64,000 nt of DNA from CALKUP01 sp964492735 (GTDB lineage Bacteria; Patescibacteriota; Patescibacteriia; UBA9570; XYC2-FULL-38-9), in contig CAZBLE010000004.1 of the NCBI GenBank assembly GCA_964492735.1, forward strand, positions 11,825 through 75,824. Direction: 5' to 3'. The notes under the pieces are model-generated. The model was not told where the DNA came from. It searched no databases and was given only the letters and a program-made list of their open reading frames with translations. Made by a program: the position numbers and the translations under genes. This document shows positions 17,091-27,039 of this stretch, in pieces (position 1 is the first letter of the stretch; each line of letters opens with the position of its first letter).

Positions 17091-17793
17091 TGAGGTCTTT
17101 TTTGAGTATTCGACTAAAGTCAATTGTGCGTTTAATAAATTTCCACTTTGATGCGAGGCCGGTATTCCAACTTGAGCTGCCATGGACACGTTCTGGAAAG
17201 ATAACGTCAAAACGAATCAGTGTGCGATGTTGTTTTTTTGCCATGTACAATGCATATAAATCAAGAGAAAAATCATGCGGGGGATTTTTCCATGTCTCAA
17301 AAAATGATCGATGAAATATATTTGGCTGTGCATTAATATCCCACAAAGCAGTTTTCATATACACGGACTCAAACAAACTCATTCCCATTGTAAAAAATTG
17401 ATCGAACACCGGGCGACCTTTACGATTCCCTTTTATATACACAGACTGTGGATCTTCTTGTTTCTCAATAATTGACAACGCTTTTACCACATCACTTGGA
17501 TCTGTTTGTAAATCTGCATGCGTCCAACCAATCCACTCACCTTCAGCAGCTCTAAGGCCAGACAAAATACCAAAACCATAGCCTTGATTTTCTGTAACTG
17601 TCACGACTCGAGCAAATGGATACTGTGGTAATTCTTGCTCGAAAATAGCCGCACTGTCGTCTGTTGAGCCGTTATTGACCGCGATCAATTCAATGTCAGA
17701 ACGGTCGCCAATAGCGACACCAAAACGCTCTAATAAAAGAGCAATATTCTTTGATTCATTGTAACACGGGACGATAATAGAGAGTTTTTTCAT
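17077..17793 (-). CDS. Glycosyltransferase family 2 (DPM1-like)
   Basis: 238 residues. A single GT-A domain with IVPCYNESKNI, VNNGSTDDS and THADLQTDP in place of the DGDLQ motif of dolichyl-phosphate mannose synthases. It has no membrane anchor, unlike the GtrB-type enzyme at 10.3 kb. It likely transfers a sugar from a nucleotide donor to polyprenyl phosphate, feeding the GT-C-like proteins that flank it on both sides. The 14-nt overlap with the downstream membrane gene indicates coupling. Confidence 0.85.
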   Translation of the reverse strand: MKKLSIIVPCYNESKNIALLLERFGVAIGDRSDIELIAVNNGSTDDSAAIFEQELPQYPFARVVTVTENQGYGFGILSGLRAAEGEWIGWTHADLQTDPSDVVKALSIIEKQEDPQSVYIKGNRKGRPVFDQFFTMGMSLFESVYMKTALWDINAQPNIFHRSFFETWKNPPHDFSLDLYALYMAKKQHRTLIRFDVIFPERVHGSSSWNTGLASKWKFIKRTIDFSRILKKDLNETA

Positions 17794-17827
17794 ATATCTA
17801 TACTATACGGGAAAACTGATTTTTTTT

Positions 17828-19555
17828 CTACTCCTGTGTAGCATCGTCTTGATGAAAGCCATAGAACCGCATTTCAGGCTGTGCAAATACGGGGTTGCCA
17901 TTATTATCCTGAAATTGGACGGACTGAAGCTTTGTTGGTGTCACAAAATCGTAATATTGATAGGTATAGTTGTCAGGTGTGAGTGATGAAATTGGGCCAA
18001 TCGCCTGACCATCCGAACCAATAGCACGCACAACAATAGGCGCGCTTCTCTGCCCTGGTGTTGTTCGAATCCACAGCGCAACAACCATCCATTGACTCGC
18101 GGCTTCTGAGAATTGTGAATCAAAGTGATATTCACTCAACAGCTCGCCCTGTGTTGTCCCAGGAAGTAATCCATCACTATTCAATACATCACACCCTTTT
18201 TTAATATTGTGCCATTCATAGTTCACTGGAATGCAATAATGATCGCGATAGACCAATGGGTAATAGTATTCCCACTGAGAAAAAGACTCCGCGTCACTGC
18301 GATACCACTCTGTATTAAAATCATGCGCAAACAAGGATGGTTTCGGCCAATCGCTTATAAAAAAGAGAACTGCAATAGCAGTAATAAAAAGTAACTGCAA
18401 ACGCAGACGCGGGATAAAATGCAACATCAATACAATCCAACCAAATAAAATCAGTACAAACGGTAAATAAAAATGACGAATCTGTGGGAATGGGAATACA
18501 CCAACCCACTCCACTGCCGGATACACTCCAGTGAGAAGGGTATTACTATATGCCGCATAGACCGTTGTTGCTAAAAAAGCTATAGCGAGGAGATTCATGA
18601 ACGCACAAAATAACAAAGCGCGACGAGGCACGAACTTCTTTTGCCATTGCGTATAGAGAGCATATCCTCCTGTCACCCATACCGCGAGCACAAGACTTAC
18701 AACACACCACCCAGGAATAGGCTGATTTTGAATGAGTATATGTCCATATACCTGAATAAAGTAATAGAGAGTGTCTGGCAGAACACCAAGCATCCAATCA
18801 GCAAGTGTTACATCATGCAATGGGAGCGTTGGTATTGTTGTTATAAAAAACTGCACTGCCACTACCTGCAATGCTATCCCAGCCAAACCAATAACACTCC
18901 ATACCATCTCACGATACCGACGCTGACGTACTGCGAGGACTAGTGTATAAAGAAAAAAAGGTGCGAAAATAATAAACTGTGACTTTGATGTCACGAGAAA
19001 AAATGTGAGTATGCACAGCGCTACAAATTGAACATATCTGATGCGCTCTTTTGGAACAAAAAATAATAGCGGGACAATAACAAAACCTCCGTACACAAAA
19101 TTATGAAAAAATGCGTATTCCATATCGCGAAACAGCACCACGGACAGCAATAATGTTATAGCAAAACGCAGTACATCAGATGGAATAAGCGAGCGAAAGA
19201 CGCGCCAATTAAAAAATGAATAGAACAGTGCAAGGAAACCGATAGCAGACCATTGGGTCAATGCCGCATACCACCGAATCAGTCCTATTTTTACAACCAA
19301 CAGAGAGATGATGCGTGGAAATAGTGGCACATACCCATTATCTAACGTGAATAAAGCTTGACTAAACGACAGCGACCATGCACTGAAAAAAAAATTATTC
19401 CCATTCTCAAGCCATATTTCTGGATGAATAGTGAGCGACGGAAAATACACCATCGCAGCACATACCGCGATAATGAAAGAGGCAGTCCAATACCCATTCA
19501 TGTGTCGCCACAAAAACTGCACAGGTGTGTAGACCTTGTCTTTATGGGAGATCAT
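17828..19555 (-). CDS. GT-C-like membrane protein, paralogue 3 of a tandem triplet
   Basis: 575 residues from the ATG at 19555, which overlaps the upstream stop by 14 nt. About ten membrane segments in the first ~420 residues. It shares diagnostic blocks with the next two upstream genes: HPEIWLENGNNFF in the first external loop, GYVPLFPRIISL, SFFNWRVFRSL, SVVLFRDMEYAFFHNF and, near the end of the membrane part, SQWEYYYPL followed by YCIPVN. The last ~150 residues are a soluble beta-rich domain that contains a conserved TPDNYTYQYYDF segment. The conserved acidic WLEN loop suggests a lipid-sugar-dependent glycosyltransferase; substrate unknown. Confidence 0.7.
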   Translation of the reverse strand: MISHKDKVYTPVQFLWRHMNGYWTASFIIAVCAAMVYFPSLTIHPEIWLENGNNFFFSAWSLSFSQALFTLDNGYVPLFPRIISLLVVKIGLIRWYAALTQWSAIGFLALFYSFFNWRVFRSLIPSDVLRFAITLLLSVVLFRDMEYAFFHNFVYGGFVIVPLLFFVPKERIRYVQFVALCILTFFLVTSKSQFIIFAPFFLYTLVLAVRQRRYREMVWSVIGLAGIALQVVAVQFFITTIPTLPLHDVTLADWMLGVLPDTLYYFIQVYGHILIQNQPIPGWCVVSLVLAVWVTGGYALYTQWQKKFVPRRALLFCAFMNLLAIAFLATTVYAAYSNTLLTGVYPAVEWVGVFPFPQIRHFYLPFVLILFGWIVLMLHFIPRLRLQLLFITAIAVLFFISDWPKPSLFAHDFNTEWYRSDAESFSQWEYYYPLVYRDHYCIPVNYEWHNIKKGCDVLNSDGLLPGTTQGELLSEYHFDSQFSEAASQWMVVALWIRTTPGQRSAPIVVRAIGSDGQAIGPISSLTPDNYTYQYYDFVTPTKLQSVQFQDNNGNPVFAQPEMRFYGFHQDDATQE

Positions 19556-21698
19556 TATTATAAAATACGTTGTAGACAAGGCTGGCGTTAATCTGTCGAT
19601 TACTACCCACCGTTAAGAGTGTTGCGCGATTATAGACAGCTGTTGTATATGCGGTAATTGTATTATCCGCCTTTGCCCCGCTCACCCGCAGTGTCGCTGT
19701 ATAGGTTTTTCCAGCAGAATCTGGGATAGGGTCAAAAAACAATGACCAATACGAATTATCTTTGAGATTGCCACAAGATTCTGTATGTGAATAGACAAGA
19801 GCTCCGGTTGCAGAGTCTGTAAGATCCATAGAAACAGAACAGGTATTGACTCGAGCGTACGTCGCAAGAAACAATGAAACACCCGACAAACCATTGTGCG
19901 TACTCATGATCGTTTGTGTCAGCGTCTCTGTATCAACCATTGGGCCGACAACTGGACCAAGCGCTGCCTGTCCAACAACCTCTGGACTCAGTTGCTGCAC
20001 ACCTGTAAGTGTTGTGCCATAAAAATATATTTGCGGCGGAATAGAAATAGGCGCACCAGCAGCATCAGTAAATGAAACCGACCCAATGACTTGTGGCGTA
20101 TCAAGAAGATAATACTGATACTTATAATCATCTGGTGTTGTTGAGTCTATGCGTGTAATTTCTGCACCTGAACGATCTTTGACGATAGCGCGAATTTTTT
20201 GTGGCTGCTTACTATTTGGTTGTTGAATTAAAAATGCACTCACATTCCACTCTTCTGTGCGCAAAGGCTCAGCAGTTGTAAGGTCAAATGTTTGTACTGG
20301 TCGGTCACTGGACTGTGGTATAAAACCACCAATATTTAGGACGCGGCAATTATGCAACATCATCCATGTCGAGTCATTTGCAGGAATACAATATTGATCA
20401 CGCTGAATCAATGGATGGTAATACTCCCACTGTGAAACTGATACCTCATCTGTGCGATAACGATCTTTTTCTTGTGGACGATCTGTATTCCATGCAAACA
20501 CTGCAAACGCAATGATAATACCCGCTTGTACTACCCGTAATTTAATCGCATGGGTCATCAACACCAATCCCCCAAAAACAACTAAGACATACGCGATATA
20601 AAAATGCCGTGTGTGTGGAAAGATGAAAAATACTTTCCAATTGGCAAACGGATATTGTCCATTAAATAACAAATTTGAATGGTTGATATAGGCAGTCACA
20701 AACAGATATCCTATTGCGAGCACATTCGCGGCAATAAAAAACCACACAGCAGGATGAAGGACGCCGCGCTTGCGTATCACATAATACAGCACCGACGCTA
20801 CACCGATCATTCCAAGAAAACCGATCACATGTGCACCTGGTCCGAGGAGTTTGATATTTTGCACAAACACATGCACATACGTCTGCACGAAATAAAACAG
20901 TGTATCTACAACAATCAAATGAAACTTTTCATACGTCGAAACGGTAATATTAAGCTCAGCGCCTGGAGCAGCCGCGGCCGGTGCTTGATTCAGCCACTTA
21001 ATTGCAGCAACTTGTAATAACAAACCAACAAAAGAACCAAGTGTAAAAACAACTTCACGAATACTATTTTTACGATACCCCAACCACGCCGACACCAAAA
21101 ACAACGGTGCGAAAATCACAAAATATGACTTTGATGCGAATAACAGTGCATTCATAACAACTAATCCCCAAAATGCAGGAAGCGAAATTTTGTCTTTTGG
21201 TACAAACAATGTCAGCAACATAAACAAAAAGCCGACATATGCGAAATTATGGAAAAATGTAAATTCAATATCTCGAAATAATACAACAGAAAATAGCACT
21301 GTTATCAGAAAACGAATAGCATCTGATTGAACCAACGGACGAAAGACACGCCAGTTCAAAAATGAATAAAACAGTGCGAGAAAGGCGATCGCAATAGACT
21401 GAGTGATGAGTGGATACCATGTCACTACACCGAGCTTCACTAGCGGTAGGGAAATTAAACGCGGCAACAACGGCAAGTATCCTGCATCTAATGTACGAAG
21501 CGTGTCCCACACACTACGCACGCGAGCAAAGTAGAAAAAGTTTGATGCATTTTCATACCACATTTCTGCATGTCGTGTAATGGATGGAAAATAGATCCAC
21601 GCAACAATAAATGTTACAGCAAAAGAAACAGCCCAATACCAATTATACTTTTTAAAAAGTGTCTGTATTTTTTCAGATATAATGGATGGTATTTTCAT
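19542..21698 (-). CDS. GT-C-like membrane protein, paralogue 2 of a tandem triplet
   Basis: 718 residues. Same layout as its neighbours: membrane part with HAEMWYENASNFF, GYLPLLPRLISL, SFLNWRVFRPL, SVVLFRDIEFTFFHNF, SQWEYYHPL and YCIPAN, then a beta domain with TPDDYKYQYYLLDTP. It differs from paralogue 3 by an extra C-terminal ~145-residue domain with two cysteines (VNTCSVSMDL and HTESCGNL) that could form a disulphide outside the cell. That extra domain is shared with the GtrA-fused paralogue upstream. Confidence 0.7.
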   Translation of the reverse strand: MKIPSIISEKIQTLFKKYNWYWAVSFAVTFIVAWIYFPSITRHAEMWYENASNFFYFARVRSVWDTLRTLDAGYLPLLPRLISLPLVKLGVVTWYPLITQSIAIAFLALFYSFLNWRVFRPLVQSDAIRFLITVLFSVVLFRDIEFTFFHNFAYVGFLFMLLTLFVPKDKISLPAFWGLVVMNALLFASKSYFVIFAPLFLVSAWLGYRKNSIREVVFTLGSFVGLLLQVAAIKWLNQAPAAAAPGAELNITVSTYEKFHLIVVDTLFYFVQTYVHVFVQNIKLLGPGAHVIGFLGMIGVASVLYYVIRKRGVLHPAVWFFIAANVLAIGYLFVTAYINHSNLLFNGQYPFANWKVFFIFPHTRHFYIAYVLVVFGGLVLMTHAIKLRVVQAGIIIAFAVFAWNTDRPQEKDRYRTDEVSVSQWEYYHPLIQRDQYCIPANDSTWMMLHNCRVLNIGGFIPQSSDRPVQTFDLTTAEPLRTEEWNVSAFLIQQPNSKQPQKIRAIVKDRSGAEITRIDSTTPDDYKYQYYLLDTPQVIGSVSFTDAAGAPISIPPQIYFYGTTLTGVQQLSPEVVGQAALGPVVGPMVDTETLTQTIMSTHNGLSGVSLFLATYARVNTCSVSMDLTDSATGALVYSHTESCGNLKDNSYWSLFFDPIPDSAGKTYTATLRVSGAKADNTITAYTTAVYNRATLLTVGSNRQINASLVYNVFYNNDLP

Positions 21699-21712
21699 AC
21701 TATAGAGTTGGG

Positions 21713-24283
21713 CTATTGTAAAAACTCACTATATACAAGAGAGTGCGCTAGGCCAACACTCAACTGCTTCTCTGAATTGAAAAATAATTGGTTATCTGCA
21801 AAATTTTGCCGACTTGTAAGGTACAAGGATGGGCCATTACTTGAATCAGAAGTTGTTACTCGTAAACGATATTTTTTTCCGGCTGAATCAATAACGGGAT
21901 TAAAATAATACGTAAATGACTTGTCATTTTTTAATTCTGCGCAAGACTGAGTATGAGAATCTACCATCTCCCCTGTTTCTTCGTTCAATAATTCCATGCG
22001 CAGAGTGCATTGTAATTTTTCATTGTAGGTAGCGGCAATCATTGAAATCCCTGAAAAATTATTTTCTTGCGGGGCAACAATCTGCTCAAGTATCGTTGAT
22101 GAAGACAAACGTTGCGTCATTTGACCATTAAGCGCATCAATGCCAAATGAGACTGAACGCAACATTTGGGCTGGCTGATCTGATGTTCCATAAAATGTCA
22201 TGTGTGCATCAACCTTGACTGGAGTTCCTTTCGCAGAAACAAATTCAATAGAATCAATCACTGCCGGATTATCTAAAAGATAATACTGAAACGTATACTC
22301 TTTTGGCGTAAGTGACTTGAGTGTTGCAATTTTTTTACCATTACTTCCACGTACAACTACACGAATATCTCGTGGTTTTTGCACGCTTGACTGTTTCAAT
22401 AACAATGCATTCACCTTCCAATCATTTGTATAAAATGGACGTGCCTCAGAAAGCTTATACACACCTACTTTTCCTTGAACAGCTTGTGGGATAAATGAAA
22501 TAGGATTTAAAATCCGACAATTATGAAAGAGACTATGTAAATGGGACCATGCTTCATGATTTACTGGTATACAATATGCATCATTTTGTAATAATGGATA
22601 ATAGTATTCCCACTGAGAAAGAGAATTCTTATCTTCAGTATATCGATCAACAACATCATATGATCCATAAAAATAGAGAGAGCACATGACTCCAACAATG
22701 ACAAGAATTTGCAATAATCGATACTTTATTGGTCGAGTCACTAACACAACGGAGGCAAGCAAAACTAATACGTATGGAATATAAAAATGACGTATGTGTG
22801 AAAATTCAAAAAAGACCGACCACTGGGCTAATTGATAGTTATCGCTAAACAAAAAATCTGAATGGTTTACATAGACTGTCATCGACAAATATACAAAGGC
22901 AAGAATATTGGTTGCCCAGAAAAAGACAGGCGCGCTACGTTGTTTTTTAAAATAGAAAAAGGAAAATACAGAAAACCCAAACAAAAGAACAAAAAGAATT
23001 AATCCAATCACATTTGAATACCACCCAAAACCTTGATAATCCACAACACCAACATGTGTGTACAACTGAATAAAATAAAAAACATTATCTGGTATCAGGG
23101 TAAAAAGAACATCGTGTAGTGTGATTTTTTTTATTGGGTCAATTTGAACCGCAGACTCCTTCAACACAGTCGTTGCATATGCTTGTAAGACCGCAGCAAA
23201 AAACAAAATGATACTCACAATGAAATCTTTCCATCGTTTTTTTTGCAAAAAATAAGCACCTGCTAAAAAGCTCAGCGGTATAAAAGAAATAAAATATGCC
23301 TTGGATAATATTAATAAAGCAGCAAGAATAATAAGTGCGCTGTATTGCGAATAAGAAAGCTTTTCTGTATTAACAAAAAGAAGCAAAAGAATAAATATAA
23401 AGCCGGAATAGGCAAAGTTTAAAAATAATACATATTCCCCATCCTGAAATAAAAAAATACCAAGCAATAGTGAAATAAAAAATCGTACACCATCAGCGGG
23501 TATTAGCGCCTTAAAGTTGCGCCAATTAAAAAACGAGTAAAAAAATGACAAAAATAGTACAGCCGCCCATTGCACAACATGCGGATAGTATTTAATAATT
23601 CCAATTTTTACCGTAACCAACGAGATTAAACGTGGTAGTAATGGCAAATACCCAGCATCTGGCGTAAACAAGCCATCGATAAAAGAAAAGTTCCATGCAA
23701 CACGAAAAAAATTCGATGCGTTTTCAAGCCACATTTCAGGATGATGATTTATTGATGGAAAACGAACGATCAATAAGATAGCAGCAATTATAAATGAAAT
23801 AATCCAATACCAATTTATCCCAGAAAGCTTTGGTGCGTATGTTTTGAGTTGCACAATGCGACTATCAACAAACGACTCAATTGCAACAATCAAATGTGTA
23901 AGAGTTTTTTCTTTTTCAAATACCCAATACTTTTGGCCAACAAAATTTAAAATGGTACTTGTAGCTGTTGCACAGAGATAGGCAAAAAAGACCAAAGAAG
24001 GGAAAAAATTCAATACAACTGAGTTCACAATCGTATTCATAGCAAGAGTAAAAATATACAAACTCACAAACTGACCAACTTCACGATGATTGCGCTCCTT
24101 TTGCTCGAAGGTCCAAAACTTATTTGCAAAATATGACACAAACGAACCAGCGATAAATGAAAGGCTTTTTGCCACCGGATATGATAGCTGATGAATCAAT
24201 AATGAATACACTAACCAATCAACGGCTACGGCTGTGAGCCCAACGAGAAGAAAGCGGGAAGTCTGTTGTTTCGTCTGTGACAT
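21713..24283 (-). CDS. GtrA domain fused to GT-C-like protein, paralogue 1
   Basis: 856 residues. Residues ~8-130 form a four-helix GtrA-type domain (FLLVGLTAVAVDWLVYSLL, then YFANKFWTFEQKE and later NFVGQKYWVFEKE, the repeated 'N-[kr]-[fy]-W-[tv]-F' signature). GtrA proteins are thought to flip polyprenyl-phosphate-linked sugars. Residues ~150-580 match the membrane part of paralogues 2 and 3 (HPEMWLENASNFF, GYLPLLPRLISL, SFFNWRNFKAL, SQWEYYYPL, YCIPVN). The C-terminus has the beta domain and the extra cysteine-containing domain (KLQCTLRMEL, HTQSCAEL). The fusion physically joins a putative flippase to a putative transferase. Confidence 0.8.
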   Translation of the reverse strand: MSQTKQQTSRFLLVGLTAVAVDWLVYSLLIHQLSYPVAKSLSFIAGSFVSYFANKFWTFEQKERNHREVGQFVSLYIFTLAMNTIVNSVVLNFFPSLVFFAYLCATATSTILNFVGQKYWVFEKEKTLTHLIVAIESFVDSRIVQLKTYAPKLSGINWYWIISFIIAAILLIVRFPSINHHPEMWLENASNFFRVAWNFSFIDGLFTPDAGYLPLLPRLISLVTVKIGIIKYYPHVVQWAAVLFLSFFYSFFNWRNFKALIPADGVRFFISLLLGIFLFQDGEYVLFLNFAYSGFIFILLLLFVNTEKLSYSQYSALIILAALLILSKAYFISFIPLSFLAGAYFLQKKRWKDFIVSIILFFAAVLQAYATTVLKESAVQIDPIKKITLHDVLFTLIPDNVFYFIQLYTHVGVVDYQGFGWYSNVIGLILFVLLFGFSVFSFFYFKKQRSAPVFFWATNILAFVYLSMTVYVNHSDFLFSDNYQLAQWSVFFEFSHIRHFYIPYVLVLLASVVLVTRPIKYRLLQILVIVGVMCSLYFYGSYDVVDRYTEDKNSLSQWEYYYPLLQNDAYCIPVNHEAWSHLHSLFHNCRILNPISFIPQAVQGKVGVYKLSEARPFYTNDWKVNALLLKQSSVQKPRDIRVVVRGSNGKKIATLKSLTPKEYTFQYYLLDNPAVIDSIEFVSAKGTPVKVDAHMTFYGTSDQPAQMLRSVSFGIDALNGQMTQRLSSSTILEQIVAPQENNFSGISMIAATYNEKLQCTLRMELLNEETGEMVDSHTQSCAELKNDKSFTYYFNPVIDSAGKKYRLRVTTSDSSNGPSLYLTSRQNFADNQLFFNSEKQLSVGLAHSLVYSEFLQ

Positions 24284-24292
24284 AGAAAGTAT

Positions 24293-25945
24293 TTAGGGAA
24301 TTTGCTTAGGTGTCAGTGCACTGTAACGATCTTCCAATGCAGCGGTGCGCTCTTGATTCATTGAAACATCTTTGCTGATTTCATATGGATGCCAATCGCA
24401 ATCATTAAAGAAACGCTGCCAGTATTCAAATGTTCGTAAATCATCTGGCGTACCCCAACAGATATAGTGATCGATTTCAAATACACGAACATTCAATCCT
24501 TTTTCAATTAACGGTGCGACACAGCTGTCCACATAAAATTCATTATTCACGCGAATGTCCTTGTCATGCAATTCTTGATGCGCATCTAAAAAGTACTGCG
24601 CTTTACGGAAATAGAATGTTCCAACAACTGCGTGATCATTAAAAGGGTCATCTGATATCGCCTTTTTTACTGACACACCTGTCGCAATGTCACTATCACC
24701 TTCAACCATAATCCAACCGTACATTTGAGGATTACGGACACTTGAAGGGTGGTGTCTGAATGTCCATACAATAGCATCGATACTTGGGTCAGCGATCAAA
24801 GCTGCATATTTTTCCGTGTCCCAAGCCATTCCATTGTCACATGGTGCGATCAATAATGGTTTTTCTGGATCACTATTTTTTAATCCAAGCTCACAGGTAC
24901 ATGCTTGTCCTTCAGTTGTTTCTGCGACTGACGTAATATCTGCGTTCGGATACTCATTGGTAATTGCCTCTTTCAACGGGTAACGATCAAGATGGTCTTG
25001 TAAACACACAAATGACCAGTTCTCTGCTGGGGCTACACTGTTTGCTGCCTGCACAATCATCGGCTTTCCACTGACCTCAATCAGCGGTTTTGGATCAACA
25101 TACCCTTGATCAGCAAATCGACTTCCTCGTCCAGCCAGTGGAATGAGGTTCAAACTTCCAGACTCTGGTTGCATACTCTGCTTTGGTGTAACCAGTGATG
25201 CAAAATAATCAGACCACGCTTGATAGTCTTCTAGATCAGCTGGTTCCCCCCATTGCAGCATTTGAGTAATTTCATAAATCGAAATATTCAGTCCGTCTGC
25301 TTTCAGTAAATTAAAGACCAAGCTGACATAATATTCGCCATTGAGATCGATCTTTTTATCCATGACCTCTTGGAAATATTTTTTGACAATTGCCCCAGTG
25401 CGGAAATAAAATGTTCCATCTCCAGCAAACTCTTCCATGCGATTGTCTGTGAATGGTTTTTTTTCTTGAATTTCATCCATCCATTGATCGTGTTCACGCA
25501 TGAACGCGTAGTTTGTTGACCCGAGCATATGCGGATGAAATCCTCGATACGCAGTCATTGCCGCGTCTGCATTGCGGTTGCGGGTGTGTTGCAAAAAATC
25601 TGCGTAGTCCCATGACTTTCCAAAATCACAATAGTTCACAATAACCTCTTCGTCGTCAGCAATCTGATCAAAAATATGAGCCACATGATAGACAGGTCCA
25701 AGTTTTTCTGGTTTTACTGAAACAATCGTACAGCCTGGAGCGATGCGTTCCAACTCCGCTCGCATGTTTGTTGTTGCCAAATGCTCTTCATTACAGATAA
25801 AAGTGAACTTCTTTTCACCTGGAAATAAATTCACGACATGCTCAATAATTGGCTTCCCATCAACTTTGATCAGTGGCTTTGGGTCAGTGTAGCCTGCTGC
25901 AACGAAACGACTGCCCTGTCCGGACATTGGAATAATAATATGCAT
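24293..25945 (-). CDS. Double-domain sugar-phosphate nucleotidyltransferase-like protein
   Basis: 550 residues made of two homologous nucleotidyltransferase domains. Domain 1 (1-~255) begins IIPMSGQGSRFVAAGYTDPK and domain 2 (~264-500) begins LIPLAGRGSRFADQGYVDPK; both continue with PLI-x-V-x-GKP-I. Each half also has a metal-site-like 'NYCDFGKSWD' / 'APCDNGMAWD', then 'GDGTFYFRTG' / 'VVGTFYFRKA', and 'NGEYYVSLV' / 'NNEFYVDSC'. It should activate one or two sugar phosphates with NTP in the cytoplasm. Standard family members have one such domain (~240-300 residues). It sits between the class II aldolase-like gene and the GtrA fusion. Confidence 0.8.
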   Translation of the reverse strand: MHIIIPMSGQGSRFVAAGYTDPKPLIKVDGKPIIEHVVNLFPGEKKFTFICNEEHLATTNMRAELERIAPGCTIVSVKPEKLGPVYHVAHIFDQIADDEEVIVNYCDFGKSWDYADFLQHTRNRNADAAMTAYRGFHPHMLGSTNYAFMREHDQWMDEIQEKKPFTDNRMEEFAGDGTFYFRTGAIVKKYFQEVMDKKIDLNGEYYVSLVFNLLKADGLNISIYEITQMLQWGEPADLEDYQAWSDYFASLVTPKQSMQPESGSLNLIPLAGRGSRFADQGYVDPKPLIEVSGKPMIVQAANSVAPAENWSFVCLQDHLDRYPLKEAITNEYPNADITSVAETTEGQACTCELGLKNSDPEKPLLIAPCDNGMAWDTEKYAALIADPSIDAIVWTFRHHPSSVRNPQMYGWIMVEGDSDIATGVSVKKAISDDPFNDHAVVGTFYFRKAQYFLDAHQELHDKDIRVNNEFYVDSCVAPLIEKGLNVRVFEIDHYICWGTPDDLRTFEYWQRFFNDCDWHPYEISKDVSMNQERTAALEDRYSALTPKQIP

Positions 25946-25947
25946 AT

Positions 25948-27039
25948 CTATTTTTTTAATGCTCTACGATATTTTTCTGCGTCCCAGTTTCCTAGATAAT
26001 GAAGCTCTTCGGACGGTAATAAGTGTACATCATTTCCTGCTGAGTGTAATGCCAGCAAATGAAATTTGAACACCACTTCCACTTCTTGTGCTTTTTTCAC
26101 ATTTTTTGCCACACAGTAGATCATATTGTCTATAATCAACACGCGTGGTAATTCATGAAACTCTTCTTGATAGGCTGTAATTGCAGCTACATCAGTTATG
26201 GACTGTAACACAACTGGACGTCCGCCACAAAATACAAATCCATCAGGTGAGAATGGCGTACGTTCTAATAATTCCGCATGTTCATTCACAAGTTGTTGAA
26301 TGCGCACATCTTCTGAAAGAAAGGCGATGGTGTCACTCTCCGGGTCAATTGAACGCAATACCGCTGAAACAGCATTTGTTGAACGATAGCGCGAGAAATC
26401 AACGGCGCATGTTTTTTCTATCGCCATGACAACTCGATCTGTCTCTGTTGTCACAAATTCTACTGACTCTCCACTCACAATTAAGCCATGATTTTGCAAG
26501 AACACTGTTGTTGGTTTTTTTCCATGGACATCAACATACGACGCAACTGCAGTTTCCATAGAAATTGCCAAATCAATTCCAGGTGTAGAATATGGAACAC
26601 ACAATGCATCTGGAAATAATTCTTCAATAATTTCACGCCAATCTGTGCGACATGTGAGCGCGTTCACAATCACCGAATGTGTGTGGAGCGTGACACGTGA
26701 CAACACCGCATGCAGATATACTTCAATAGATGCTCGATACGACTGCTCTCCTATAGATATTTTTAATAACTCTTCCGCTCGTTGCTCACGTTGTTTTTTA
26801 TCAGTCGTTCCTCGCACCTCACTATGTTGAATGATATCAATCACTGATTGATTACCAACACTCACAACACCATCGTCGATTTCAACTTCAGATAATGCAA
26901 ATCCTGAAGCTTTAATATGAAGCGTGCCATCAGCGTCTTTTATGGATGTATTTCCACCACCTGCTTGCACTAAATCAAACCGTTCACCCGCCCACTTTGA
27001 TACACGCATTAATTCTGATCGAATCGGATTATGAGACAT
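25948..27039 (-). CDS. Class II aldolase/adducin-like protein
   Basis: 363 residues from the ATG at 27039 (11-nt overlap with the HAD gene); the longer frame runs back into the upstream gene. The aldolase domain shows the phosphate-binding GGGNTS (residues ~28), an HTH pair (LHTHSVIV, Zn ligands) and the third ligand in QNHGL. The family enzymes cleave or form C-C bonds in sugar phosphates. It is longer than a typical ~215-residue fuculose-phosphate aldolase. The C-terminal extension has LPRVLIIDNMIYCVAKNVKKA, recalling the aldolase half of bifunctional rhamnulose-1-P aldolase/dehydrogenase (YuxG/RhaD) proteins, but no dehydrogenase follows. It may act on the substrate of the neighbouring nucleotidyltransferase. 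Confidence 0.8.
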   Translation of the reverse strand: MSHNPIRSELMRVSKWAGERFDLVQAGGGNTSIKDADGTLHIKASGFALSEVEIDDGVVSVGNQSVIDIIQHSEVRGTTDKKQREQRAEELLKISIGEQSYRASIEVYLHAVLSRVTLHTHSVIVNALTCRTDWREIIEELFPDALCVPYSTPGIDLAISMETAVASYVDVHGKKPTTVFLQNHGLIVSGESVEFVTTETDRVVMAIEKTCAVDFSRYRSTNAVSAVLRSIDPESDTIAFLSEDVRIQQLVNEHAELLERTPFSPDGFVFCGGRPVVLQSITDVAAITAYQEEFHELPRVLIIDNMIYCVAKNVKKAQEVEVVFKFHLLALHSAGNDVHLLPSEELHYLGNWDAEKYRRALKK

